A stretch of 64,000 nucleotides of DNA from Rhynchopus sp. YZ270_cl-10 (Eukaryota > Euglenozoa > Diplonemea > Diplonemida > Diplonemidae), in contig OZ037852.1 in NCBI GenBank assembly GCA_964035575.1, positions 1,364,001 to 1,428,000 on the forward strand. The letters are read 5' to 3'. The notes beneath the pieces are model-generated. The model was not told where the DNA came from and did not search any database. It saw nothing but the letters and a program-made list of their open reading frames with translations. Below, one piece after another: positions 56,248 through 64,000 of the stretch (position 1 is the first letter of the stretch; each line of letters begins with the position of its first letter). The translations under genes were made by a program, and so were the position numbers.

Positions 56248-57294
56248 ATGGCCCTTACCCGGGACGACTTCCCCGCCAACGCGCACGACGTTGAGTGGGC
56301 GCAGGTGGAGGTGGGCAGAGCAGAGGGGCAGCCGGCAGAGGCGGCGGCGGGATGCGTGTTCCCGAGCTGCGCCACGGTGCACGGAGGAGGCGCAAACTGC
56401 TGGCGCTGCGGCCACCGAACTACGGTGACATGCATCCGCAACGTACTCCCGCAGGGCCAAACACGCACGGAGTTCACGGATGGCATTCTGGAGTTGGGGT
56501 GGTCGTGTCCAGTGTGTGAGTGGATACGCGCTTTCGCGATCCCACTGGACGACGCCGTGAGCAACGCTTCTGACCCGGCACCGGATATCCCAGCACAGCA
56601 GAACGCAGCACAACAGCAGCAACAACCACAGAACGCACCACAACAGCAGGACATGATGGTGATCCTGATGCAGATGAGGGACCAGATGGTTGCGTTGAAC
56701 GGCAGGATGACGGCGTTGGAGGAACAGCGAAACCTCGCACTACCCCAGGGTTTCCATGCAGAGGTGGTCGGGACATGGAAAAACGTACACGTACCCCAGG
56801 TGAAGACACTGATCAGGACGGAAGTCAGCAAAGTATTCAAAGAATACGCACTTCCTGCAAACCTTGATGTGGCCCGCGAGCACGAGGTAGAGATGAGACG
56901 CAATTTCGATTTCCTCGACACCACTCTAAACGCTTTAAAACCAAACCCAGCAGACAACGGGGGGACGATGGCGGTGTTGCACAGGGTAGTGGTGACCATG
57001 TCCGCCTCCACCCATCTGGGCATATACGGCAGGAACATCCGTCTGACGTACGAGAAGAGGGCAAACGGCTATCTCCCCGAAGCTTTCACCGTGCAGCTGC
57101 AGACGCGTATGTTGGAGCAGCTGGTAGAGGCGGGGAAGAATAAAAAGAAGGAGTACAACCGAAACAACGACCGAGGCACCACGGGGGGTTACCGAGGGGA
57201 CACAAACCAAAACGACAGGAAGAGGGACTACGACCGTACCAGCGACCGACGCACCGAGAACCAGGGAAAGGGGGGACGCGGGGGGAAGAACTGA
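56248..57294 (+). CDS. Gag-like protein of the retroelement
   Basis: 348 aa. A Cys/His cluster at about residues 36-90 (CWRCGH, then CPVC) resembles a zinc ribbon. A Gln-rich spacer and a coiled-coil-like stretch (MVALNGRMTALEEQ) follow, and then a tail rich in Arg, Asn and Gly that should bind nucleic acid. Position and composition fit the first protein of Ngaro/VIPER elements. Confidence 0.75.
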   Translation: MALTRDDFPANAHDVEWAQVEVGRAEGQPAEAAAGCVFPSCATVHGGGANCWRCGHRTTVTCIRNVLPQGQTRTEFTDGILELGWSCPVCEWIRAFAIPLDDAVSNASDPAPDIPAQQNAAQQQQQPQNAPQQQDMMVILMQMRDQMVALNGRMTALEEQRNLALPQGFHAEVVGTWKNVHVPQVKTLIRTEVSKVFKEYALPANLDVAREHEVEMRRNFDFLDTTLNALKPNPADNGGTMAVLHRVVVTMSASTHLGIYGRNIRLTYEKRANGYLPEAFTVQLQTRMLEQLVEAGKNKKKEYNRNNDRGTTGGYRGDTNQNDRKRDYDRTSDRRTENQGKGGRGGKN

Positions 57295-57309
57295 CTGCCC
57301 TACGCGCAG

Positions 57310-58260
57310 ATGCTCTTTCCTCCCCCCAGCGAAAGAGGCAGAAAACGACAACACGAGACCCCCCTCACAAACAAACAGGAAAATACAATAATTCAATCGA
57401 CTCAGACAACCCTCGCCCGATGCTTAGCGGAGTCCTCCTGGAAGAGCCTCCAAAGCACGTGTCGGCGATACTTCGAATTCAAAAACGCTTGGGAGGAGAA
57501 ACACACATGCACAATCTCACACGAAGTGGCGCTCATATATTGGGTGGAAAAGAAAAGGTCTTTAGACGGAGTCACGGAGAGTTCGGCGCTGCAATATACG
57601 ATGGACGTGGCGGCGGCGTTACGGCGGACAGGGGACGCACGCCTGGCGGAGTCCCAAATGGTGCAGGATTATCGTCGGAGTCTGCGAAGGATGGGAGCAC
57701 TGATGCCGGGCAAGCAGGCCAAGCCAGCACGTCCCTCCGAAGTCGCATCGGCGATCGAGCTGGAGAAGAAGCCGTTGATACGTTTAGCACTGGCTATGTG
57801 TTGGGTGACGGCGGGGAGGGCGTCGGACGTGCTGCGACTCAAGAAGCAGGAGATCACCATCAGACCAGACGGAGTGGTGGCAGTGCATTGGAGGGAGACC
57901 AAAGGAGATCCTTTCCAGCTGGGACGCTTCACGGGCCACCATCTCACAAAAACAGCGCAGGAAATTTTAGTACAACGACTGCAAGCTGTCCGCGATCAGC
58001 AAGGTTTGGTTTTCCCACCAGGGATAACATCGCACCAACTCGGAGCCGCACTACAGAGAGTCAACAGGGAGCTGTCGTCGCACTCACTGAGAAGAGGGGC
58101 TGCGCAGTTCCTCCTGAAACAGAAGGTGCCCCTCGACGAAATATGCCTCCTCACCCGCCACCAAACAACGGAGTCTCTGATCCGATACGTCGCAGAAGCG
58201 GGACTACAGAGGGTGGACGTGACGGCAACCATGTCGCAGCAGCTGCAGGCAGCCATGTGA
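57310..58260 (+). CDS. tyrosine recombinase of the retroelement
   Basis: 316 aa. The N-terminal half resembles a SAM-like core-binding domain. The C-terminal half has TAGRASDVLRLKKQEI (first Arg box), HSLRRGAAQFLL (His-x-x-Arg box) and RHQTTESLIRYV, which carries the His and the nucleophile Tyr. It would insert the circular DNA copy by recombination. Starts 15 bases after the Gag-like frame. Confidence 0.88.
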   Translation: MLFPPPSERGRKRQHETPLTNKQENTIIQSTQTTLARCLAESSWKSLQSTCRRYFEFKNAWEEKHTCTISHEVALIYWVEKKRSLDGVTESSALQYTMDVAAALRRTGDARLAESQMVQDYRRSLRRMGALMPGKQAKPARPSEVASAIELEKKPLIRLALAMCWVTAGRASDVLRLKKQEITIRPDGVVAVHWRETKGDPFQLGRFTGHHLTKTAQEILVQRLQAVRDQQGLVFPPGITSHQLGAALQRVNRELSSHSLRRGAAQFLLKQKVPLDEICLLTRHQTTESLIRYVAEAGLQRVDVTATMSQQLQAAM

Positions 58261-59945
58261 AGTACTTGCTCCAGGGGAAGATACCTGGCGTACCATGGAT
58301 CCCAGGGGAAAAGACACGCTACAATCCAGAGGACGAAAAAGACATGGGGCCGAGTTTGGAGGCGCTATACAACGATGTCCTCGCAGTGTCGGTGAATGGA
58401 AAGCTGTGCAGACCACCCCGTGTGCGCGGTATTCCAGAAGACGACTACATCGCGCCAATATGCGCCGGTTTCATGGACATGCGAAAGCTGCAGGAGTTGG
58501 ACGTGACAGGTGAACTGCAGGGAGTGATTGATCTGATCACAGATCCAAAAAGCTTTTACACGCAGTTCCTGGAAGGGGCTCTAGAGAACGTAAGATACGA
58601 CACACATTTCCGGAAAAAGATCTCACGAAATCTCATGCACCACCTAAAAGCGCTGAAGGACTATAACGTGTTGGAGGAAGTGGATCAGGAACCCACCGTC
58701 GTACTGCACGGATTCACAGTGGAGAAGAAGTCGGGAGGGAGAAGGTTTGTTCTGGATGGCAGAAAGCTAAACGACTGCATGCGGCACCCACCGGACATGT
58801 GGCTCCCGCGAATGCCCCAGGTGATACATCAAATTCTACAAGCCAACTGGGTGGTGAATACAGACGGGAAGAGCTGGTTTTACCAGTTTCCGGTGCACCC
58901 AGACATCAGGGACTTCTTCGGGGTAAAAGTAGCACCACAGCGAGGAGAGTTCGTGACCACAAGACTAAAAGCTCTGTGCATGGGGTGGAAGTTCGCCCCG
59001 TGCATTGCGAACCGAGCGGCGAGAGTACTGTTGCCACCGTCAGAGGGCGTCACGTGGGTTGACAACTTCATTGTCACCGCAGACACGGAGGATGAGGCGA
59101 CCAAGCAGTTTCAAAAATTCCTCTCCCGATGCAACGCTGTGGACGCGAAGATGACTTTGGACGAGAAAGGCTACGGGGTACCCACACAACTTTTTGAAAC
59201 TTTCGGCGTCTCTTTCGACCTCAGACACCATATTTATCGTTCAGACCCGGAGTGGATTAAGAAATTTTTAGCGAATAGTGCACACGCGAAGGTAACCGGA
59301 GGGATGGCAACCCCTAGGGAAATCTACAAGGTGGTCGGGGGCATGGTGTGGCACTCATATATTACAAACTCTTTTCTATGTTTCCTACCCGCGACACTGA
59401 GCTTCATGAGAGACATCGCTCGAGACTTATACAACACGGCTGCATGGGACACGCCTACAGCAGTGCGCCCTTCGGTGGTGAAGGAAGTAAAGGAGAGGAC
59501 GATACGTATTAAGGAAAATCCATGGATTGAACGGGGACCAACATCATCTATCACAGCATGGTCCGATGCTTCCTCGAAGGCGTGGGCGGCGATCCTTGAG
59601 TCAGAACCGCAGCAGGTGTCACAGGCGGATTTCTCTAACGAGCAGGAACACTGGCATATATACAGGAAGGAACTTTACGCGGCAAAGCAGGCCGTAGCAC
59701 TTGCGGCAAGATCGGTACATACTACGCGACTCAGGCTGATGGTCGACAACCTCCCGGCTGTACACAGCCTCCAGAGGGGCCACTCTTCAGACTACCGCTC
59801 AAATTTCGTGATCGCCGAACTTTTCACCCTAGCGGCCGGCGCCCGCATCCAAGTCGCATGTGAATGGGTACCGACGTTGGAGCAAAAAGCAGACAAGTAC
59901 ACGAGAGGCGTGGTGGCAGACTACCCGATCACACTACCGGTTTAG
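57420..59945 (+). CDS. reverse transcriptase and RNase H of the retroelement
   Basis: The frame is open from 57420 and overlaps the recombinase frame; recognisable homology begins near 58260. Reverse transcriptase spans about 58650-59170 (GGRRFVLDGRKLND, then VNTDGKSWFYQFPV, then TWVDNFIV). RNase H covers about 59540-59800 (TAWSDASSKAWAAIL, then KELYAAKQAV, then LMVDNLPAVHSL). The overlap is typical of DIRS-like elements. Confidence 0.85.
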   Translation: MLSGVLLEEPPKHVSAILRIQKRLGGETHMHNLTRSGAHILGGKEKVFRRSHGEFGAAIYDGRGGGVTADRGRTPGGVPNGAGLSSESAKDGSTDAGQAGQASTSLRSRIGDRAGEEAVDTFSTGYVLGDGGEGVGRAATQEAGDHHQTRRSGGSALEGDQRRSFPAGTLHGPPSHKNSAGNFSTTTASCPRSARFGFPTRDNIAPTRSRTTESQQGAVVALTEKRGCAVPPETEGAPRRNMPPHPPPNNGVSDPIRRRSGTTEGGRDGNHVAAAAGSHVKYLLQGKIPGVPWIPGEKTRYNPEDEKDMGPSLEALYNDVLAVSVNGKLCRPPRVRGIPEDDYIAPICAGFMDMRKLQELDVTGELQGVIDLITDPKSFYTQFLEGALENVRYDTHFRKKISRNLMHHLKALKDYNVLEEVDQEPTVVLHGFTVEKKSGGRRFVLDGRKLNDCMRHPPDMWLPRMPQVIHQILQANWVVNTDGKSWFYQFPVHPDIRDFFGVKVAPQRGEFVTTRLKALCMGWKFAPCIANRAARVLLPPSEGVTWVDNFIVTADTEDEATKQFQKFLSRCNAVDAKMTLDEKGYGVPTQLFETFGVSFDLRHHIYRSDPEWIKKFLANSAHAKVTGGMATPREIYKVVGGMVWHSYITNSFLCFLPATLSFMRDIARDLYNTAAWDTPTAVRPSVVKEVKERTIRIKENPWIERGPTSSITAWSDASSKAWAAILESEPQQVSQADFSNEQEHWHIYRKELYAAKQAVALAARSVHTTRLRLMVDNLPAVHSLQRGHSSDYRSNFVIAELFTLAAGARIQVACEWVPTLEQKADKYTRGVVADYPITLPV

Positions 59946-60013
59946 CAGCGGAGCGTAATCCCATTCATCGTTCGCGCGGCGTCCCTTCGATCCGAGGGTC
60001 CTTAGGGTCCTGA

Positions 60014-60287
60014 GTGGAAGCGTGCAATGCAACAAACGGTCGAGATCTGATCAAGCGAAACGGATATATTTTGCAACTGACGCGCTGGAGAGGCCCTGGC
60101 CAAACATGGCGTGTTAGGGGAAATATATTCGTCGCACAGATTAGATCAGAGACCCCACCCGATATGTTTCTCATTTTACCTCTTTTGTGCTCCGCCACCG
60201 ACACTCCCATTTTCTGTACTTCAGGCAATAATCATATACCATCACACACTGACACAGTCCGCGTGTGCTGGAAACAATCAATTTTTT

Positions 60288-60345
<58 letters not shown>

Positions 60346-60413
60346 TGTCGGCAGGTGGAAGCGTGCAATGCAACAAACGGTCGAGATCTGATCAAGCGAA
60401 ACGGATATATTTT
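60014..60413 (+). repeat. right terminal block B1-A2-B2 of the retroelement
   Basis: B units start GTGGAAGCGTGCAATGCAAC and A2 starts GCAACTGACGCGCTGG. The A run after A2 (about 60290-60342) is much longer than that after A1. Confidence 0.92.
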
Positions 60414-60625
60414 TTTTGTTTTTTTGTTTTTTGGTCACATCCAGGGGTGAGATGTGCTGCCTGTCAATGACTTCTCGAGGCAGAAGGCCAGGTAGATAAT
60501 GCTGCCCCCCACCCAAATCCCCACCCCCTCTACACTGTGATGGCTTTTATCTATGCAAAAAAAAAAAAAAATATTTATTTATCAAAAACCCCCTCTACAC
60601 TGTGTATGGTGTGCGTTGCACAAAT
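60414..60625. other. T-rich spacer
   Basis: Direct repeat of CCCCCTCTACACTGTG at about 60525 and 60589 around an A/T run. No gene. Confidence 0.5.
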
Positions 60626-60758
60626 GATGACCCTTAGGGTACCCAGCTATGCTACGGTAACTATCGTGCATCATAGCAGGCCGTTTTTTAGGCTTGGGGG
60701 GCAGCGGTAGCGTGTTGTTTCGAGCGGTGTGTGAACCGCCTCCGTTCTCTTACGGTAC
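60626..60758 (+). repeat. structured dispersed repeat R5, copy 2
   Basis: Copy of 52345-52484. The middle differs most, while the GCTATG/CATAGC and CCGT/ACGG stems are kept and GCGGT/ACCGC is shortened. Confidence 0.65.
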
Positions 60759-61984
60759 AAAACACCCCGAACGTCCCACCCAACTTATTCTTTTCTCTCT
60801 CCATTTTTCTCACTTTTTTTTCCCTTCAAAAGTCGCCTTTTTCCCCTCCTTTTCCCTCTCTTTGTTTCCCCCCCTCTTTGTTTTGCGTGTCCACGAGGAC
60901 TCTGTGCATTATCATTGCGTTGTTTTTAGGGTGTTGTTCAATTAGGTAGGGCATACGTTCAAATGGTGTTTTTTTTTTTTTTCTTATTTTTTTGTTTTTA
61001 TACCTACAAAGCGTAGCTGAAACGAGGAATTATTTGTCTTTTTTTTTGTCAGAATTTTTGAAACACAGAATATACGAGACATTTACTGGCTCATTTCGAC
61101 AGAATAGAAGCAGACTCGTTTGAACGGAGCCTGTTTTTTTTTTTCAGAATCCAAACATGGCGAGTTTTTTTTTTTGTGTCGATACCCCCAGTCACACGAC
61201 TGCCCTGTTCTGCTCTTGAAAACGCTATTCTTGTGTTCGCAAAAAGGTTTTTTTATTTTATTTTTGTGAGAGCCTCCTTCATCTCTCTCCACTTCTCTTT
61301 TTCTTCATTTCCCACCCGTTTAACCAAGATGTGTGTGCCCGCCTGCTCATCTGTTAAGCTTCCTTTATTTGTACTTTCTTGTTGTTGTTTTTTTTCCTCC
61401 TCTCTCTCTCTGTTTTCTCTCTTATTCTATTCTTGCTTCTCTAACTTCAAGAGTTCTTTTTAAATATATTTTAGACTTTATTTGTTCGTTCCAAACCCTT
61501 GGTTCATAACAAAAAAAGCATTTCGTGAACATTCCTTTTGTGTTCACATGTAGTAAAATGCGTTTCATATCAACGCAAAACAAATTGGTGGTCAGACTAG
61601 TTTTTTTTCCATTGTCCCATCTCAGCCTACACCCCTCGACATGCGACATGCAGTAACCTACTGCATCCCAGTCTTCGGGTTGGCATTGTTCTGCAAAAAA
61701 ATAAAATAGTGGAGCTCAAGCAGCTCCACGAAAAACCAAGAATTAATCAATACTTATTAACCAAGAACCAGGTCATTATTTCACTCAAAGTGAAAATAAT
61801 GGCCCATATTGGAGTTAGTTAAGGTGATTTTATTGCATTTGGTTATAATTTTTTTTTGACTCCTAATTTTGGAGTTGCATAAAAAGTATAAAGTAACGAA
61901 TAAAATACCCCCTTGGGTAGCTCATGCCGGTGTCACAAAAAAAGCCAACCCAATCCTGTTCAGCTCAGGAAGTTATGATCAGGA

Positions 61985-62118
61985 GTTCTAGTGATCCCCG
62001 TTGACTGATGAGTGGAAGCGGGAGGAAGATCAGCGGTTTCCACGAAACATGAACAGGGGAGGGCGGGTCACGTGGATTGCCCGTTCGCGGGGGGGCACGT
62101 AGTCAAAGTTTTCAAAAA
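61985..62118 (+). repeat. SINE-like repeat, third family, copy 2
   Basis: GTGATCCCCGTTGACTGATG, GTGGAAGCGGGAGGA and a GTTTTCAAAAAAG end, matching 41195-41385. Confidence 0.5.
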
Positions 62119-62566
62119 AGAAAAGAACAGGGAATAAAAAAAACCCCCTCCTTCGGGTACTTTATATGTACAGAACCCATCTCTTAGGATGATACCATAA
62201 TCAAGAAGGAAAAAACCGCTAAACCCCTCTCGCATCATCTGTGCGAGTCTATTTTCTTTTCTTTTCCCCTTTGCATTATTGTTCATTTCTCTCCGTCAAA
62301 TGATTTTTTTTTTCCTAAATTTTTCTTGCATATTTTTTAACTGTTTTTTGAAGGTGGCTAAAGCACCAGAGGCTTGGTTTCATCTTTTAATTTGTCCACC
62401 ATGCAAATATCCCGCTACAGAAATGTGTGTGTGTGTTTCTTTTTTTTTGTTTTTGATCGAGGTGACTAAGCACGCGAGTTTTAGTCAGGACTTAAAACAA
62501 ATTGCCACCCACGAGTAGCAATAACACACAAAAAAACAAACAAACGACTCCAAAGAATAATCAAAT

Positions 62567-62600
62567 CAGACTAAGCACGAGAGGCTTAGGTTCGTCTTAT
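62567..62600 (+). repeat. hairpin repeat R2
   Basis: AGACTAAGCACGAGAGGCTT then AGGTTCGTCT. CTAAGC/GCTTAG is kept; the outer pair is AGA with TCT instead of GGTGA with TCATC. Confidence 0.65.
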
Positions 62601-62964
62601 TTCGTATTTAACTTTCTTCTTTTTTTTTCTCTCTCCGAAAGAAAACAGAAAAAGGTATACCAGTCGCTTTAGTTCCCCACTAAGGTGGGTGGAAGAGGCG
62701 ATTGTCCACACAGCAAAAATCTTCAAAAAAAAAAAAAAAAAAAGAGCCATTGCCACACTCCCCATTCACTGGCAGGGAGCGATGTACCAAGAAAATGCGC
62801 TTGCCCTCCCCCCTCCCCTTACAGGTGGGGTGAAGGAAGGTTGTGGAAAAAAACATGTATTTTTGTCCCCATTTTCGTGACTACCCGGCAGGGGGGCGTT
62901 CAAGAAGAACCCACCTCAGTCGATTGCTGCTACCACAGTACTATAATTTCAATGCACCTTTTTT

Positions 62965-63912
62965 GGGGTGGCGACAAGGGGGGTCGGAACTGGGCAGTCA
63001 CGAAAAATCACGAAAAATCACAAAGAATCATTTTTCTTCTTTGTGATTCTTTGCGACAGGTCGTGATTTTTTGTGATTTTTTGCGATTTTTTGTGATATT
63101 TTGTGATATTTTGTGATTTTTTGTGATCTTTTGTGATCGACATATTTTGAGATGAGCTTTTTTTTGTCCCACTCTGGTAGTGTAGTGTACTGTACTCCCA
63201 ATCCCCTGTGTATACTGTGTATACTGTGTATACTGTGTATACTGTGTATACTGTGTATACTGTGTATACTGTGTATACTGTGTATACTGTGTATACTGTG
63301 TATACTGTGTATACTGTGTATACTGTGTATACTGTGTATACTGTGTATACTGTGTATACTGTGTATACTGTGTATACTGTGTATACTGTGTATACTGTGT
63401 ATACTGTGTATACTGTGTATACTGTGTATACTGTGTATACTGTGTGTACTGTGTATACTGTGTATACTGCGGAAATTGACCAAAAACGAGAACTTGTCCA
63501 TTTCGGCAAATTGACCCCACCACTGGTCGGACGGATTCCGGAAATGCAAATACCGCCGTTTAAAAGCTTCATCAACGAAAACAAAAAAAAAATTTTCCAA
63601 CACATGAATGCCCCAAAACGGCATGACAACTGGTAGAAACACGGTAGGGAATCGGTTATGCAGCCACGCCGAAAAAGTTCAATTTTAAGCGAAACTTACA
63701 CACACTTACGTACAACTGAGCACAACTGAGCATTACTGAGCAGAATTACACCACAATTACAGCACAATTACAGCGGCCCAAAACGGTACACTTTTGTGAT
63801 TTTTTGTGATTTTTCGTGATTTTTCGTGATTTTTTGTGAATTTTTGTGATCGACAGAATTTGAAAATATTTTTTGTGAATATTTTTTTCCACACCCCCCC
63901 TGTCGCCACCCC
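62965..63912. mobile_element. inverted-repeat element with TTGTGATTTT words and a 9-bp array
   Basis: GGGGTGGCGACAAGGGGGGT at the left, near complement at the right. TTTTGTGAT words line both ends. Next to the array lie GAGATGAGC plus TTTGTCCCACTCTGG on one side (as beside the GTACT array at 20270-20310) and GCGGAAATTGACCAAAA on the other (as at 24846). No clear target duplication. Confidence 0.75.
63208..63468. repeat. 9-bp minisatellite, TGTGTATAC units
   Basis: About 29 units, one of them the TGTGTGTAC variant amplified at 24629-24845. Confidence 0.96.
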
Positions 63913-64000
63913 ATTTTTTTTTTTTTTTTTTTTTTTTTTGACTGTTTTTCATCTTCGCAAAGACATTTTTTTGTATTCCTTATTGCATTTCTTTACCACA
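63913..64000. other. window edge, T-rich
   Basis: T run then mixed sequence; nothing recognised. Confidence 0.4.

Larger units (their letters stand above)
55630..60413 (+). mobile_element. tyrosine-recombinase retrotransposon, Ngaro/VIPER type, looks whole
   Basis: Layout A1 - coding region - B1 - A2 - B2. A1 is 55630-55850; B1 60014-60072; A2 60073-60289; B2 60355-60413. A1 and A2 appear identical over some 220 bp, as do B1 and B2, so the insertion is recent. Three long frames code for a Gag-like protein, a tyrosine recombinase and a reverse transcriptase with RNase H. Long A runs follow both A repeats. Split direct repeats, the recombinase overlapping the reverse-transcriptase frame, and absence of an integrase place it in the DIRS-like order, nearest Ngaro and VIPER. 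It sits in a T run. Confidence 0.92.
60759..62964. other. intergenic DNA with hairpin repeats
   Basis: No supported gene. A SINE-like repeat at 61985-62118 and R2 copies at 62353-62385, 62458-62490 and 62567-62600. C/T tracts near 61385-61440 could precede a gene, but no coding frame follows. Confidence 0.5.

Overview
The window is nuclear DNA of a protist with few genes, dominated by repeats. The best guess is a euglenozoan (kinetoplastid or diplonemid), with moderate confidence. Four lines point that way. The four convincing host genes are uninterrupted reading frames, each preceded by a T/C-rich tract and an AG, as expected for trans-splicing. The receptor cyclase has catalytic motifs of the kinetoplastid type. 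A tyrosine-recombinase retroelement has the split-direct-repeat layout of Ngaro and trypanosomatid VIPER. A motif resembling the 3' end of kinetoplastid/diplonemid spliced leaders recurs four times. No rRNA, tRNA or CRISPR array was recognised.

Host genes, all on +: a 1097-aa receptor-type adenylate cyclase (7530-10823); then a cluster of a 400-aa protein with an Asn-Thr repeat (37863-39065), a secreted protein with a possible thioredoxin fold (39308-40138) and a Gln-rich protein with a basic tail (41823-42704). A possible gene remnant lies at 55099-55503.

Mobile DNA fills most of the rest. Four elements have long inverted ends and 9-10 bp target duplications, as in Mutator-like elements (1424-3292, 11381-12921, 21067-22999, 53493-54733). 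The first three share one decayed core, which also occurs twice in 26140-28690. The block 16331-33246 is a nested stack of inverted-repeat elements. A second, smaller stack lies at 48049-50171. In both stacks, elements with CATA...TATG ends sit between CCTAGG hexamers, and abut elements with G-run/C-run ends that sit between TA dinucleotides. Each element has its own subterminal repeat word. Many carry GTAC-centred arrays of 5, 7, 8 or 9 bp units. The stack at 19.1-33.2 kb also holds a 590-bp-arm palindrome with the same small ORF on each arm, and a fossil piece of reverse transcriptase. A complete-looking tyrosine-recombinase retroelement occupies 55630-60413, and a short relative lies at 46682-46850.

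The remaining T/A-rich intergenic DNA carries several families of 40-150 bp dispersed repeats. Some fold into hairpins whose stems are kept by paired changes, so they look like structured RNA or tiny hairpin elements. The host genes show no evident operon or pathway link beyond sharing a strand, as in polycistronic euglenozoan transcription.
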